From contig OU452202.1 of NCBI GenBank assembly GCA_911728435.2, positions 15,355,135 to 15,419,134 on the forward strand: a DNA stretch of 64,000 nt. The letters run 5' to 3'. The stretch is from Apoderus coryli (lineage: Eukaryota > Arthropoda > Insecta > Coleoptera > Attelabidae). The position numbers and the translations under genes are program-made. Below, piece by piece: positions 11,641 through 23,617 of the stretch (the stretch's first letter is position 1; each line of letters opens with the position of its first letter). Below the pieces are notes generated by a model. It did not search any database. It saw only the letters and a list, made by a program, of their open reading frames with translations, and had not been told where the DNA came from.

Positions 11641-14600
11641 TCAAAGACACCTTAATAAATTTGATTATAATAATAATAATAATTTTTATTCCTGCGTCTC
11701 AATCATACAATAGTATATAGACATCAATTACACAATTGCTACTATACACAAATAAGTCATTCAAATATTTCGACAAGATATAATTAATAATAATATTATA
11801 AATAATAAAATCATATAACTCTAGATTTAAAATTAAATTAAAACACACACTCTGTAATATAAGTACTAATGTCCGATCTCCATAAATTCCTGTAAACTGT
11901 ATAATGTGTTATCTATTAAAAATTACTTTAATCTGATCTTGAACGTACCCTCAGTCGGACAACTCCTTATGTCCTCAGGCAACAGATTGAAGAACTGGTG
12001 TCCCGAATATAATGGCGATTTTTTAAATAACTCGAGTCTAGGGCGCGGCATATACAATTTATCCCTTCCTCGAGTGAAGTAACCATGATTGTCACCATAA
12101 GTGTACGAGCCTCATCTTTTGTTCGGAATGTATGGCAGAGTAATTTGTACAAGTAAATGGACGGGAGTGTTATCAAACCATGCCTTTTGAAAACCTCTCT
12201 ACAAGTACCATTGTAAGATATACTAAAGATGATCCGAATTGCACGTTTTTGCAAAACAAAGACTCTGCGTATCTCTGTGCCTCTACCCCAGACCATTATA
12301 TGTTATACGCCACTGTCGAGTAAATTAAGGCATAGTAAATTGAAATCAGTGATTTTTGGTTCATAAAACTTTTTACGAAATATAAAAGAAATAGATGTTT
12401 ATTCAGTTTACTACAAATGTTGTCGATTTGATGAATCCAGCTCAAGGTTGAGTCCACGATCACCCCCAATAACCTAGTTTCTGCTAAAAAGGCCAAACTG
12501 ATGCCCTCAATTTTAGCGTTAAAATTTAAGATTTCCCGTCCGCTGAAGTTCAAAGCGCTGCTATAATTAATAATTAAGCGGTTTCTGTGACACCATAGTT
12601 GAAATTCACTGAAGGTCACGTTAATTTTATGCTCGAGATCGCTGTCAAATATCAAACTTTACTTATTTATTCTTGTAAAATATGTATAAAAGGAAACTGT
12701 ATAATACTGCAAACAATAAGTAGTTAAGTACTTAATAGATATTAAGTTATTCCTTAATATGTTATTTTCATCACTAAACATTCCAATTAAAAATTAATCA
12801 TAAAACATACAAGAGGTTAGCACTAACCTTGCTTCTTTGTGTGCAAATTAAAATTAATTTATACCTAGTTCTTAATATATTATTCTGCCTATTTATATAT
12901 TTTTTATCAAATTAAAATATACTGCACAATGCCAGAAAAAAAATAGTAAAAAGGTTTGGTTTTGCAAAATAACATCGCTAGGTAGAAACATTTGCATGCA
13001 TCAATAAACTTACTTTGTCCAGGACCGGAATTTTGGTAGGTACAATAATTACTTTGTTTTGTTCTTGAACTATAGCAATGAAAAACACGATTTCCATTAG
13101 TTAGAATTATTATCAATGCAGTCAGAGGATTTAGTAGACATTAAATAACTGCTGATAAAAATCTGCTTTATGGACCTACAACTATAGAGAATAGAGCTTA
13201 AGATTTTATAAAGGCATCATATCAGCATGCACTCGCTAACGTGTAAGGAATGCTTTAACTCAGGGATTTCTGTTGTGAACCCATGAAACAAGTGACCAAA
13301 AGCCTGACTCAGAGCTGTCTCTGTTGATCGATTGCTTCTAAATCCATTTTGGCTGTGAGCAAGCAGTTTATGTTTTTCCAGATAATCATTAAGTCTATTG
13401 TTAAATAAATATTCAAAGATTTTACTGAACTGGTTTTGTAATGCCAAAGGTCTGTAATTATTTATATCCCTAGGATCTCCTTTATTTTTATATATGGGAA
13501 TAATTTTTTTTTTTAACGTTCCGGAAAAACACCCCCCTCAAAGCTTCTGTTAACTATCAGGGATAACGGCCCTGCAATGATATCAACAACGGCCAGAATT
13601 ACATTACCCGGAATACCATCCAAACCGCTAGATTTTTTCCTGCAAGTTTTCCTGGCAACTCTGGGGATCTCATCTGGGGTAGTGGGGTGAAGGAAAAAAG
13701 ATCTAAGTGCGGATTTCAGGAGATTCGGTGTGTCCAGGCTGCATGAAGTATTCTTCCTAGAAAAACTGACAAAGAAGTCATTGAAAGTATTTGCGATGTC
13801 GATTGGTATCTTTACTACGCTCTGGTCAACGCCGAAAACCTCTTGAATAGTATTTTTATTTTTTTTACCATTAACTCGCTTTTCATTTATTATTCCCCAA
13901 CATTCCCTACCTACATTAGTTGTCTGAATGATTCGGTCGTTGTTGTATGATCTTTTGGCCTTTTTAATTTTATAGGTGTATATTTTTTTCAGTTCTTTGT
14001 ATTTATGTGCATACAAATTATTTTCTATTTTTTTATTTAGTGCAGCCATTTCCCTAACATTTTTTGATAGTTCAAGGAGTTCGGGGGTCATCCATGGATT
14101 TTTTGTATTATTGGATCTTGATTTTTGTTGTATTAATGGGAATGCGGACTCAAAGATGCTCAAGATAATATCATAGAAAATATTGAATAATCTATTGGTA
14201 CTTAGTGATGGTTTTAATAGGGTAAACCATTCAACCTTGTTTATTTGATTTCTGAACAACGAAATATTGCCCATATTAACTAATCTTTTAGACTCTACAG
14301 TTATTGGAGGTTTGTCACAAGGCTGGCGGTTCAAAGAGATAATTTGATAAGTGTGATCAGAGAGATGGTTTTCTATAACTCTAGTGGAATAATCTTGGAT
14401 ATTGCTAAATACATTATCTATACAAGTAGCACTCACATTGGCAATTCTTGTGGGTTCAAATATTGTCTGATGCAGATCATACTGTTGCAGAAGATTGGAT
14501 AGGTCTTTAGTATTAGAATCTATATTAAGAAAATTTACATTAAAGTCGCCACAGATCACCATTTGTTTATCTATTAAGCATAGTTCTTCAAGTGATTTTG

Positions 14601-14990
14601 AGAAACTATTAATGAAATCTTGAAAGCTAGAGCTGGGAGACCTGTACACAACACATACAGTTAAAATATCATTGGTAGACAAAAAACATTCGACACAACA
14701 CATCTCAAACGATTTCTCAACACAAAATTTAAAATTAATTTGCTTAAATAAAATATTCTTTTTCACATATATACACACTCCACCTCTTATATAGTTTTTT
14801 CTGCAAAAATAGTTCGCAAGTTTGTAGTTGTCCATTGAGAAATTCAGCTCTGATGTCACCCAGTGTTCACTAATATAAAAGACGTCTATATTATTCTCCG
14901 CTAATAGCAATTCCAATTCTTCGAACTTGCCTTGAATACCCTGAACGTTCAGATGCATTATCCGAAATTGTGACATTCCATTGGGAGATT
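11640..14990 (-). mobile_element. jockey/CR1-like LINE, most of ORF2, rearranged
   Basis: Minus-strand ORF2 opens at 14976 with MSQFRIMHLNVQGIQGK, the N-terminus of an apurinic endonuclease domain. The endonuclease motifs are visible: N in LNVQG, E in YISEHW, YRSPSSS, GDFNVNF and a late LSDH. Linker and finger region follow to about 13513. A run of T bases there shifts the frame, and RT continues at 13447-13217 (NNYRPLALQNQFSKIFEYL, QNGFRSNRSTETAL). Between about 13200 and 12660 the RT core with the YADD box is replaced by unrelated sequence. RT then resumes at 12655-12296 and 12296-11967 (VVDSTLSW, then FVLQKRAIRIIF). The minus-strand 3' tail is an AAT-type microsatellite at about 11660-11680. 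Confidence 0.92.
13513..14976 (-). CDS. LINE ORF2 N-terminal part: endonuclease and RT entry
   Basis: An open 487-codon frame, the longest in the window. Residues 1 to about 225 form an endonuclease/exonuclease/phosphatase-fold domain of the APE type used for target-primed reverse transcription. Markers are the HLNVQGIQ start, SEHW, CVVYRSPSS, CGDFNVNF and the HLSDHTYQI end motif. Residues 225-430 are a basic helical linker (ARKTCRKKSSGLDGIPG near the end). The last segment, LSLIVNRSFEGGVFPE, leads into RT. It ends by frameshift in a T-run and not at a natural stop, so the product would be endonuclease without polymerase. Confidence 0.9.
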   Translation of the reverse strand: MSQFRIMHLNVQGIQGKFEELELLLAENNIDVFYISEHWVTSELNFSMDNYKLANYFCRKNYIRGGVCIYVKKNILFKQINFKFCVEKSFEMCCVECFLSTNDILTVCVVYRSPSSSFQDFINSFSKSLEELCLIDKQMVICGDFNVNFLNIDSNTKDLSNLLQQYDLHQTIFEPTRIANVSATCIDNVFSNIQDYSTRVIENHLSDHTYQIISLNRQPCDKPPITVESKRLVNMGNISLFRNQINKVEWFTLLKPSLSTNRLFNIFYDIILSIFESAFPLIQQKSRSNNTKNPWMTPELLELSKNVREMAALNKKIENNLYAHKYKELKKIYTYKIKKAKRSYNNDRIIQTTNVGRECWGIINEKRVNGKKNKNTIQEVFGVDQSVVKIPIDIANTFNDFFVSFSRKNTSCSLDTPNLLKSALRSFFLHPTTPDEIPRVARKTCRKKSSGLDGIPGNVILAVVDIIAGPLSLIVNRSFEGGVFPER

Positions 14991-14994
14991 TAAA

Positions 14995-15700
14995 GCCTGG
15001 TTAAGCCTGGAGACCTAAAAGGCCATGCTATGAAAGAGCTATTGCGAACAATCCATTTATTTTGAAAATTTTCATTAACCCATCTTCTTACAGGCACTAT
15101 GGATCGGAGCTCCATCTAACTGAATGTACAAATTCTCTCTATGTTGTAACGGCTAACCATGAACAGCATCTCAAAATTCATTTTGCTGGAATTCCAAAAA
15201 TCTCGCACCATTTAAGGATGTATTAAAGAAGAATGGTCCATTTCTGTATTCCTTTAAAATACCTCAACACGCATTTATTTTGACCTTTACAGTTTATGAC
15301 CCAGTGATGAGGATTTCCAATAATTAATATTTTGAAATTCTACGATCTCGTTTCTAGAAAATGTCGTCTCATCAATGATTAAAATCTTGCCAAATACACT
15401 ATGGTCTTCGTAAAACATGGCCTGCATGGTTAGACAGTATACTCCATCCTTATAGTCACCCCCTTGTTGTAACGTTGGCAAAAATCTTGGTTTAAATGGT
15501 TTCATACCATTTCTTTTCAAACATATTGAAATAAAACTTTTCCGCCTAACATCAAGAGCTTCTTAAACTCGATTTTGGATTTATTTAAAATGCATTAAGT
15601 ATTCAAAATTAATAATTCTCCTGTGATACCTATGTGTAATATTTCAATTTGAGAAAAGATTTACTGATCTTCGAAGGAAGATGGTTGTGAGTAAACATAT
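14995..15700 (-). pseudogene. mariner-like DDE transposase relic abutting the LINE
   Basis: A minus frame (15520-15287) reads FLPTLQQGGDYKDGVYCL and then ILIIDETTFSRNEIVEFQ and NINYW. This is the first catalytic aspartate strand (usually SDEATF) of the insect DDE_3-type Tc1/mariner relatives. Further down the minus strand, in shifted frames, MELRSIVPVRRWVNENF and NKWIVRNSSFIAWPF match the usual second-D/third-D region of that family, with the D residues no longer readable. Several frameshifts and stops. It ends where the LINE 5' end begins (about 14990). Confidence 0.7.
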
Positions 15701-16738
15701 CGGGTCGGGTCGTCCAGATATTTAACGACTTCTCCCCAGTACGGTTCTGATTTTGTCGAAATATATGAACACACGAAAATGACTCGCAACGAACAATAAA
15801 AACTGCACATTGTTTAATTAGAAAATATTATTTAGCTGCCATTTATTAATAGAGTAAATAAAAAAATATTTTTAGCATTGTCTGACCTTAATTGCTAAAA
15901 AAAATCATAATTTTATTATGTTACTGTTTAAATGCAACCGTGCATTATTTAAGTTTAATATGGCCTTGTTTCAACATGCATTTCAACAAACAAAATATGT
16001 AAATTACATTAATTTTAGTGTTTGAACATATTTTACATATGTAGTACAATTTTTTTGCTTAATTTTACGACTCACAATTGAATGATTATTTTTAGAGGTG
16101 TAAACAGGCAGGCAGAAGGTCCACTATAGAAGCAACGAGCTAAATTTGTCTGTCTTTATTGGGTTATCATAAAAATGAATCCGATTTATAATTCTGTTAT
16201 TATGGGTGGCCACATAAACGACCCCTAATTTATAATAATAATAATACCAACAGTTAATAATTTTTAGTCGTAATTTTTGTTTTTATGTGGTATTCTAACG
16301 ATCTAACTTTATGTCACTTGTCTTTTTATCAGTGTTTCATAAAAAAATTCTTAAAAAAACGTTTAAATAAAAACGTACGAGTACTTTTTATAGCCTACAA
16401 TGCAAAAAACAATAATCACGCATGCGCATGTAATCACAATTATAAAAGTTAAAATAGTGAACATTCGGAGTTATGACTTATGATTATGCATTACAACTTG
16501 TAAACTAAACGTGACCAATAGACAAAACTTATTTTAACTATTTCTCATAGTGATTAGCTATAGTTATACACTAATAAATAAATGGATAAGTAGATAAATA
16601 AATACAAACATGGATTAACAAAAATTACCAAATGTAGGAAATATTTAAATTTAATAGCACATCTATAAATATTATTTATCACAATAAATAAAATATAAAC
16701 ACTAAAGTAACGTAAATAAAACCTTAAATAATGGTCAT
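15701..16738. other. Unassigned AT-rich DNA
   Basis: Short (TA/ATA) runs and TAAATAAA-like words only. No frame, repeat pair or exon could be supported. Confidence 0.5.
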
Positions 16739-16739
16739 C

Positions 16740-17220
16740 CCCAGCACGAGGAAATTCGACTACACAACAATTGTTAATAAGGAATCCCTTGAATTTCTTT
16801 GCCCTGCTTTAATAGGTTGCTATTCAAATACAATACCAAACCGCATAGTATGGCGACTTATAAGTTAGTATTGGAGCCTAGAGAGAAGAAGTTGATTCCC
16901 TCCTCTGGTGGGATATCCATGAAACGAGCCACTTCTTTCGAATTTGGAAATATTTCTGAAGACACAAGAATTTTCTACAAGTATATAGAAAATACCTTCT
17001 TGAATCTCGATCTAGAATAAGAGCCATATGGAAGATAAGAGATGGTGAGCAGCACCCTCTTCTGTATTAGAAAAACTCTCGCTATATCCCTGAATGATGC
17101 CCCCACTATGATATTATAAGCAATTGTAGTGTAAATGTAGCTACAATAAATAATTACCAGTGCACCCGTAGTCATGAGGTTGCTGAGGCTACGACTGACC
17201 ATTAGCTATTTGATGCGACC
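16740..17220 (-). pseudogene. LINE ORF2 C-terminal fragment
   Basis: The minus frame 17202-16975 contains ALVIIYCSYIYTTIAYNIIV, then RDIARVFLIQKRVLLTISYL and RSRFKK. This is the thumb region and the [QL]KR-[AV]-R-I-[IL] block that follows RT in jockey/CR1-type LINEs. Remaining coding signal to about 16740 is frameshifted. It is the same general family as 12296-11967 but a separate copy. Confidence 0.78.
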
Positions 17221-18044
17221 TCAGCTGTTGAGCTTTAAATTTTAGTTAATGATCAAGATTTAGCCGTGTTACTATGTCGACGAGGGCAGATGAGGTAAAA
17301 TAGTTTTAAGTTATTGACACTTCTGGTTATACCGAAAGTAGGTGTCAACTTGCTTATTTATAACGGAACACCGTATATATTATTACAGTTACTAGACCCT
17401 CATCATTTGGAAACTACAGCTTGTGGACTAATTATTGAAATCTAAATGTTGCTTATGCCAAATCTTGTTTCTAAAGTTTGGCAATAACTTAAATTCGTTG
17501 GCAAGCAACAACTAAGAGGTATTTCGTTGTGTTAATTAAAATTATCACGTTTACTTAATGCATCAGGGTAGAAAAACTCATTAAATTAAATGCAACAACG
17601 CATATTAATCTCTTCCTAAACTTGTTTCCTGTCAATAATAATAACTATTAACAATATACGTTAAATTAAGTTTACAGTAGCCCTATTTATTGTATTATAC
17701 TGGTTGCTCAAATACAAATTAAATAAAATCAAATTTGATTCGTAAGGCATCCCAATCATAGGTACAAATCCAACGTATACAGGGTAATTGGTGACTCGTA
17801 AGGCACTAATATACGATTATCTACATCTAGTGGACGAAATCTATAGGTTTTTAGAGAGTCTGTAGGGGTTATTAAGTCGAGGCGAAAAATTAAAACCTAT
17901 ATCAATTTTGTTGTTTTGTTATTATGAATCAAGATATTTTTTTATTGTCAATACAGAATAATTTGTAAAATGTAAATAAGTTTCCCCTTAGAATGTTTTC
18001 AAATTGTATATTCTAATTTAATAGTCCAAAAATCAAAATATCCG
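17221..18044. other. Unassigned DNA with repeat fragments
   Basis: Contains a ttgacacttctggttatacc word (about 17314) also seen, slightly changed, at 36301 and 41305, and an acagggtaattggtgactcg TE-end word at about 17779. No gene. Confidence 0.4.
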
Positions 18045-18260
18045 ATGGTGTGGCTGCCTGATGAGTATAAACGAGTACGAAATATGCGCATATGCGTCAT
18101 CAGAAAATTCGAGTGTAAAAATTCACAATCAAGGTCGCCGCGCTCTGTTCGAACCCAAGAAACAATTGAAGAAGTAAGAGTTTCAGTGCGTCAAAATCCT
18201 TCTCAATTAGTTCGCAAACGCCGTCAAGGACTTAACATTAAAAAATCGTCGATTCACTTT
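18045..18260 (+). pseudogene. Tc1/mariner-like transposase N-terminal scrap
   Basis: The frame contains RSPRSVRTQETIEEVRVSVR, followed by QNPSQLVRKRRQGLNI. It matches the linker between the two helix-turn-helix units of mariner-like transposases (GRPRS-RT-E-I--V---V--NP--S-RR---LGI). It then runs into noise and lacks the catalytic domain. Confidence 0.65.
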
Positions 18261-19140
18261 CTTAATTTCTACGTAATATTATATTTTTTTAATATCAAGA
18301 AAACATTCAGAATAGTTTTAAAAAATTCTAATTAAAAAATCTAATCTAATTCAAAAATTAAAAAATATAGTTTTTAAATTCTAAAATTTTTGGTACATTT
18401 ATTTGACCTCTTCGGCCGGCTCTGCTGAAATACGCTTAGTTTATTCAAAATTATTAACAATCTAATTGATGGCCCCATCTGCATCGCTTGAAAATGGTAA
18501 CCACTAATGTGTCGCAGTTCAACCCTCGTATTCATACCTATTTAGACTATAGACAGGTTTCATACTAACTACGGAAGTGAAGCACCACTAATTAGGGCGT
18601 ATGTTTTATGTAACCAGTATATTGTCTCATGTGCAGCAATTTTTTTAATCAAGTTTGATTAGGTTTTATTCTACCTAGTTAATGAATGCATATATCTCCT
18701 AAGTTAATCTTAATTAACATCTAAAATGCCTAATTGCACCGTTCTTCTTAAGCCCGTCTTAACCCCTAACTAGACTTAACACTGACTTATAAATTGGATT
18801 TGCGTTGCACCGTTGAGTTTTGGGTATTAAACCATACTTCAACCCAACCCAGCCCAGAAGGACTTTGGCTTAGTGTGAACTTAAATTTAGGCAGAGATAA
18901 ATATGTATTTAAGTTTGTACCTACCTAGGTGGATTTGCAGAAAATATCACAAATTATTATTTATTCAAGCAATAGGTACATACGGTCGTCATTATTTCAT
19001 ATAAAACATTTTAATTTTTAAGGATACAAATGTAATGCTCTCATTTTTGTAAATGGCCGCCAATGTCAAATCTGTTTTGACATTTGTGGACTAGACAGAT
19101 GCAGAATACAAGTGAACACACTTCCCAAGAATAATAATAC
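18261..19140. other. Unassigned DNA
   Basis: No supported gene or paired repeat. The motif taaccccta... near 18760 is not telomeric and does not repeat. Confidence 0.4.
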
Positions 19141-19149
19141 GGAATAATC

Positions 19150-20170
19150 GTGTCTATTTTTTTGCTTAACAATTCGTCTGCCGATTCCCCGGCCGTCCGA
19201 CACCAACTGCGCAAACACTGCGCCGTTTGGCCACCAACCTTGAAGAGTATGGGATTACACAAGACGTTGTCAAGAGTGGCCGGCCCCGGAGCGCTCGTTC
19301 TGCCGAGAATATCGCCCCTGTTGCCGAGGATGTCGAGCTGTCGCCGGAAACATCGACCAGACGCCGTGCCACACAATTAGCCATCAGCCGGACGTCCCTA
19401 AGATGGATTTTGATCAAAGACCTGCACATGTTTCCGTACAAAGTCCAGTCCGTGCATCAGCTGCTGCCTGCCGACCGCCAAACGCGCGTAACCTACACTA
19501 TCCTCAATCTCAAGGAAGAAGTGGATAATTTTTCGACCAAAATCATAGTGAGCGATGAGGCTCATTTCAACCTCAGCGGGTACGTGAACAAGCAAAACTA
19601 TCGCTTCTGGGGCACCGAAAATCCACGAATGATGCACGAGGAGCCATTACACCCGTTCAAAGTGACTGCATAGTGCGCTGTTCACGCTGAAGGAGTCATC
19701 AGGCCATTTTTTTTCGAGAATGACGCTGGCCAAATGACACAGTGGACGGTGCGCGCTATAGGGCCATGTTGATTCAGTTTTTTCTGCCGCAATCGGACGA
19801 ATTAGGACTGAGGGACATGTGGTTCCAACAGGACGAAGCAACGGTCACACTGCACGAGCCACAACCGATATTTTGAAGGCAGCGTTCCCGGGTCGCCTCA
19901 TCTCTCGTTTTGGCTATTTGCACTGGCCCGCAAGATCGCCCGATTTAAGCGTTCCAGACTTTTTTTTTGTGGGTTTTTTTGAAGTCTCGTATTTACGTGA
20001 ACAAGGACAACATTCGAAGTGATGAAAAATGCCATAAAACGAGACCGTATGGCAATCAATTGTGACGGCGCCCATTTGCCCGATATAATCTTCTCGACTT
20101 GACCAATAAAATTGTAAAGAATCGAAGTTTTTCATTTAAAAAAAAAAGAGAGCCCACCTTGTATAAACTA
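19150..20170 (+). mobile_element. mariner-like element (DD34D type), decayed but nearly full transposase
   Basis: GC content is visibly higher than the surroundings. The frame 19227-19673 reads KSGRPRSARSAENIAPV, then TSLRWILIKDLHMFPYKVQS and VSDEAHFNLSGYVNKQNYRF, the first catalytic D strand with the family-typical NLSGYVN. After a stop at about 19673 the rest is readable in other frames: GVIRPFFFENDAG, the region of the second D (QQDEATVTLHEPQP), and HWPARSPDLSVPDFF before the C-terminus. The last words, CDGAHLPDIIFST and then gagcccaccttgtata at about 20150-20165, mark the end of the ORF and the 3' terminal repeat. Stops and frameshifts make it non-functional. The copy at 33790-34235 is an internally deleted relative. 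Confidence 0.85.
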
Positions 20171-20873
20171 ATAAAGTTTCTCAAAGGTTTCTAGATTCTG
20201 TTCTAACGTTTCTAATTTTCTAACCAATATTGCAAAATTGAAATGTCAAAATTTGACATTAGACATGATAGCCAATATACTGAACAAGAAAATCAGTAAA
20301 TATTACCCATGTTGTCAAGTATGCCTGGAAGAATTTTTGAAATCGCCACTAATTTTGCATAGTTTAAGTTAATATGTATAATTTTTTACTTTGGCTCATA
20401 ATCGTGGCATATCTTCAACACAGTTACCTATTTATTTATTAATCCAGATGTCTATAGATTCAGTCTTAATTTGTGGCTTTAATTCGAGTATACATCCATA
20501 GTTCTTCATTAAAATTCTGAACGTCCAACGATTATAAATGCATCACCCAGTACATTATATTTCCAAATGATCTTTCATTAAACTAATGAATTATATAGTT
20601 TTTGGCAACATTGCAAATATTACACACTGCCTATGTGCATCGTAACATACAAACACAAGGCCTCTCTTTATATATAAGTTATAAAAGAAATTGCATTTTA
20701 GGCAACAAGTTGGCGGGTCTTTGGCCGGCCATTACTCCCCAAAAATAACAATTTTTTTCTCCTGCAAGTCGTCAACTAGTAGGCACATGGTACAGTGCCT
20801 GAACAAAATACATCTCCTAGCTGATCTCGTATTAAACAAAGTTAGATGCATCAAATAGCAGTGGTAAAAATAT
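20171..20873. other. Unassigned DNA
   Basis: No coding or repeat structure I can support. It ends at the 8-bp target duplication of the hAT element. Confidence 0.4.
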
Positions 20874-20881
20874 GTTGGATG

Positions 20882-22390
20882 CAGGGCCGTTCCAACCTGG
20901 TCTTGCAAATATGATCACAGCGCCTTTTTTTAGTGCATATATTTTTTAAATTTTATACGATTTTATATTTTGTAGATTCAACATAATCGCTAGATGCTAA
21001 TTATTCAATTATACAACTGTGAAGCAAAAATAAACATTTTATTACCAAATACAAAAAAAGCATTTTTTTGAACAAGAAATAGTTACCTAATCACCTAAAT
21101 AAAAAGTAGCTTTACGAGCTTTCTTTCTGGAAAATTCAGAAATAAGATCAGTCACATTTATATTGTCAAACAAATAACTTTGAATGGATATGATTGCGAA
21201 ATTATCGAGCCGCTGTTGGCCCATGGACGATCAAGTAGTTTTTGTTTAACTTTACCTGTGAGAAAGTTCTCTCCGCTGAAGCAACCGATAGGCATTGTCA
21301 ACCAAATTCGCAAAGCTACGCTTGGATTTGGAACAGAATGAGTTAAATTATTTTTTATAATGTAGTCTAATATTTGTGTCGGTGCTTGATTCTAAGATTT
21401 TTTAAAAATTGCAGCGTTGAACAATTCTGTTCCATTTATGTCACGCTCATTACGATTCTTGTCTGTTAAAACTTAACATAAAAATTGAAAATTGTCGGAA
21501 TGGGACGACAATAAGTCGAAACTTTCACTAGTTGATCTTATAACAAGTGTTCTAAAAAATGTGTTTATTTTAAAATCCCGTTCTCCATCTGTAATAGGTT
21601 CATCGTCATTTTCAGTTTTGAGGATTGGCTCTACATCGAGAGAATTTGCAAGGTCAGAAGCATCAACTAACACATCTCCAAATCCTTTATGACTGCGGTA
21701 ACTATTGAGAAACTTTAGCAAATTATTCAGTTAGGTACAGGCTTCTGAGATATTAAAATCTTTCGTTAGTAATATTTTGCGTTAGCAAAATACTGTTAAG
21801 TATTGACTCTAAACAGAACATTATACCACAATATTAATGTGAAACTCCACTAAATATACCATACAAAGCATCATAGACTTCTCCAAGCTGATACCTCAAA
21901 GGAGTAATGGCATCAATTCTGCTCGACCATCTAGTTTCAGAAAGTGGTTTTAAAGTTAAATTGGAAATATGTTCTTTTAAAACGGTCCAACAAATAGTTG
22001 AAGCCGAAAAAAAATGTGTAAAGTTCTTGAACTGTAGAAAAGAATTGCCAGCTAGAGTTGTTTACCTTAACTGCATCATTTACAACCAAGTTTAAACTGT
22101 GGTTATAACAAGGTACGGAAAATGATCTTGGATTTAAATCTAAAATCGTTTTTTGCCTCACATGTTGGCACCATTGTCCTATCCCTGGCCTCTTTTATCT
22201 AAACTATAGTTTTTTAAAGCATTTGCATTGTAAGCCGTTACCTGTTTAATCTTAATTCTAGCATATTCTAACTGACTTTTCAGACATTGGTAAAAATAAA
22301 AAAATATATACAGCGCCGAAGGCGTCTTTTCGTGACGGCGCGGCGCCGTCGTACGCCGCACAACCTGCACATACGGTTGGAACGGCCTTG
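20882..22390 (-). mobile_element. hAT element (ZMYM1-like transposase) with TIRs and imperfect 8-bp TSD
   Basis: The left end cagggccgttccaacc (20882-) and the right end ggttggaacggccttg (-22390) are inverted repeats. They are flanked by gttggatg (20874-20881) and gttaaatg (22391-22398), which match at 6 of 8 bases; this fits the 8-bp duplications of hAT elements. On the minus strand, 22161-21937 reads LDLNPRSFSVPCYNHSLNLV, VNDAVKV and FFSTVQELYTFF. In another frame ETRWSSRIDAITPLRYQLGE follows, and 21721-21473 holds the region before the dimerisation domain. This order is that of the ZMYM1-like/TTF-type hAT transposases. Multiple frameshifts show it is inactive. Minus-strand 22370-22280 is unusually rich in CGCCG. 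Confidence 0.88.
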
Positions 22391-22539
22391 GTTAAATGTT
22401 TCCATAAAATCCTCGAAAGAAAGGATATTTCTCAAATGGGTGGAAGGTGGCAGAAACTAAGAAATCTATGACTAAATATACTGTTAAATTATTCGCAAAT
22501 ATTCTTGGTATGTTGAAAAGTGTTTTACATTTTTATCTC

Positions 22540-23325
22540 GTAAACGAAGTAAGATATGAAAAAAATACAAGAGATAGTTTTAGGTCCTTTATCTGAAGAC
22601 AATATCCAGAACTCATGTTTGCGCTTAATTTTTGGAATAAGAAAATACGATCGAATCTCTTACACCCTCTCCAACATCAAATGGCTTAATATGGCCAATA
22701 GAAGAAAGTTACATTCGTTTGTCCTTTTTCACAAAATTATTTTATCTAAAACTCCGCCATATTTGTTTCAAAGGATTACCTACCGCACTGATGTTCACAA
22801 TGTGAACATCCGACGCAAGGACATGATTACTGTTCCGTAGCATTGAACAACCATGTTTCGGAGGTCCTTCAGCTATAACTTGGCCAAGCTATATAATGAA
22901 ATTGATCCTGATTTTAAAGCTTTCCCTAATGCAAAATTTAAAAGACTCCTATACAAACAATTGTTTGCTGAGCAGGCTACTCTCATTGATTCTAATGCTG
23001 TGTGACGGTAATTATTTGTGCTTGGGAAGCAGTTTGAGTTTGATTATACAATTATAGTCTAAATTTTTATGATTATTATTTTGTAGTTTATTATTATCTT
23101 CTTTCTATCTTTTTAATATTTTTTATTATTTGTATATTAGGTATACTAGGGTCTTGCTGAAAATCAGCTTTGCTGAGCTTGAACCTTTTGGCATTTCTCT
23201 TTTTAAATGGTATTGTATCTTTTTTTAAAATAAGACTGCATATTAACTTAGCTTTAATTATTATTTTTTTGTTCTTGTACTCAAATCATGCCAATAAATT
23301 AATTTATTATTATTATAAATTAAAT
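22540..23325 (+). pseudogene. jockey-like LINE 3' fragment
   Basis: The frame 22556-22840 contains QNSCLRLIFGIRKYDRISY, then LNMANRRKLHSFVLFHKII and KTPPYLFQRITYRTDVH. After two stops, FRRSFSYNLAKLYNEID and FKRLLYKQLFAEQ follow to about 23005. This is the post-RT C-terminal domain of a LINE ORF2. The 3' UTR ends near 23320 with aataaattaatttattatta, a typical microsatellite-like LINE tail. It probably belongs to the same family as the RT fragments at 42485, 51160 and 57440. Confidence 0.78.
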
Positions 23326-23617
23326 TACAGGTAGTGACGTACACTTTTTTGTCAATAATTCTTATTAAGTTGCTCCTAACGTTACTGGACTTCATAATTT
23401 TGATCTAGTTAGGGCCATAAAAGCTCCCTATTTCTAGCACCAACGCTGCCAAATTAATTTTTAAACACCCTGTATATTATTGATTTTAGGAACAGTTATA
23501 CGAACCACTGTTATATTATATTAAATCAGTTGTTTGTTTTGTATCCAGTAGTTAATACTTACATTTCAATATTTAGTGCAGATCAGTTATACAGGGTTTT
23601 AATTAATGTAATGTACA

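Noticed and set aside
18760..18860. Telomere-like TTAGG repeat
   Set aside because: Only isolated cctaa-type words occur; there is no tandem array.
19041..19441. Minus-strand frames of 91-111 codons over the mariner-like element
   Set aside because: Shadows of the transposase on the plus strand, caused by the higher GC content there.
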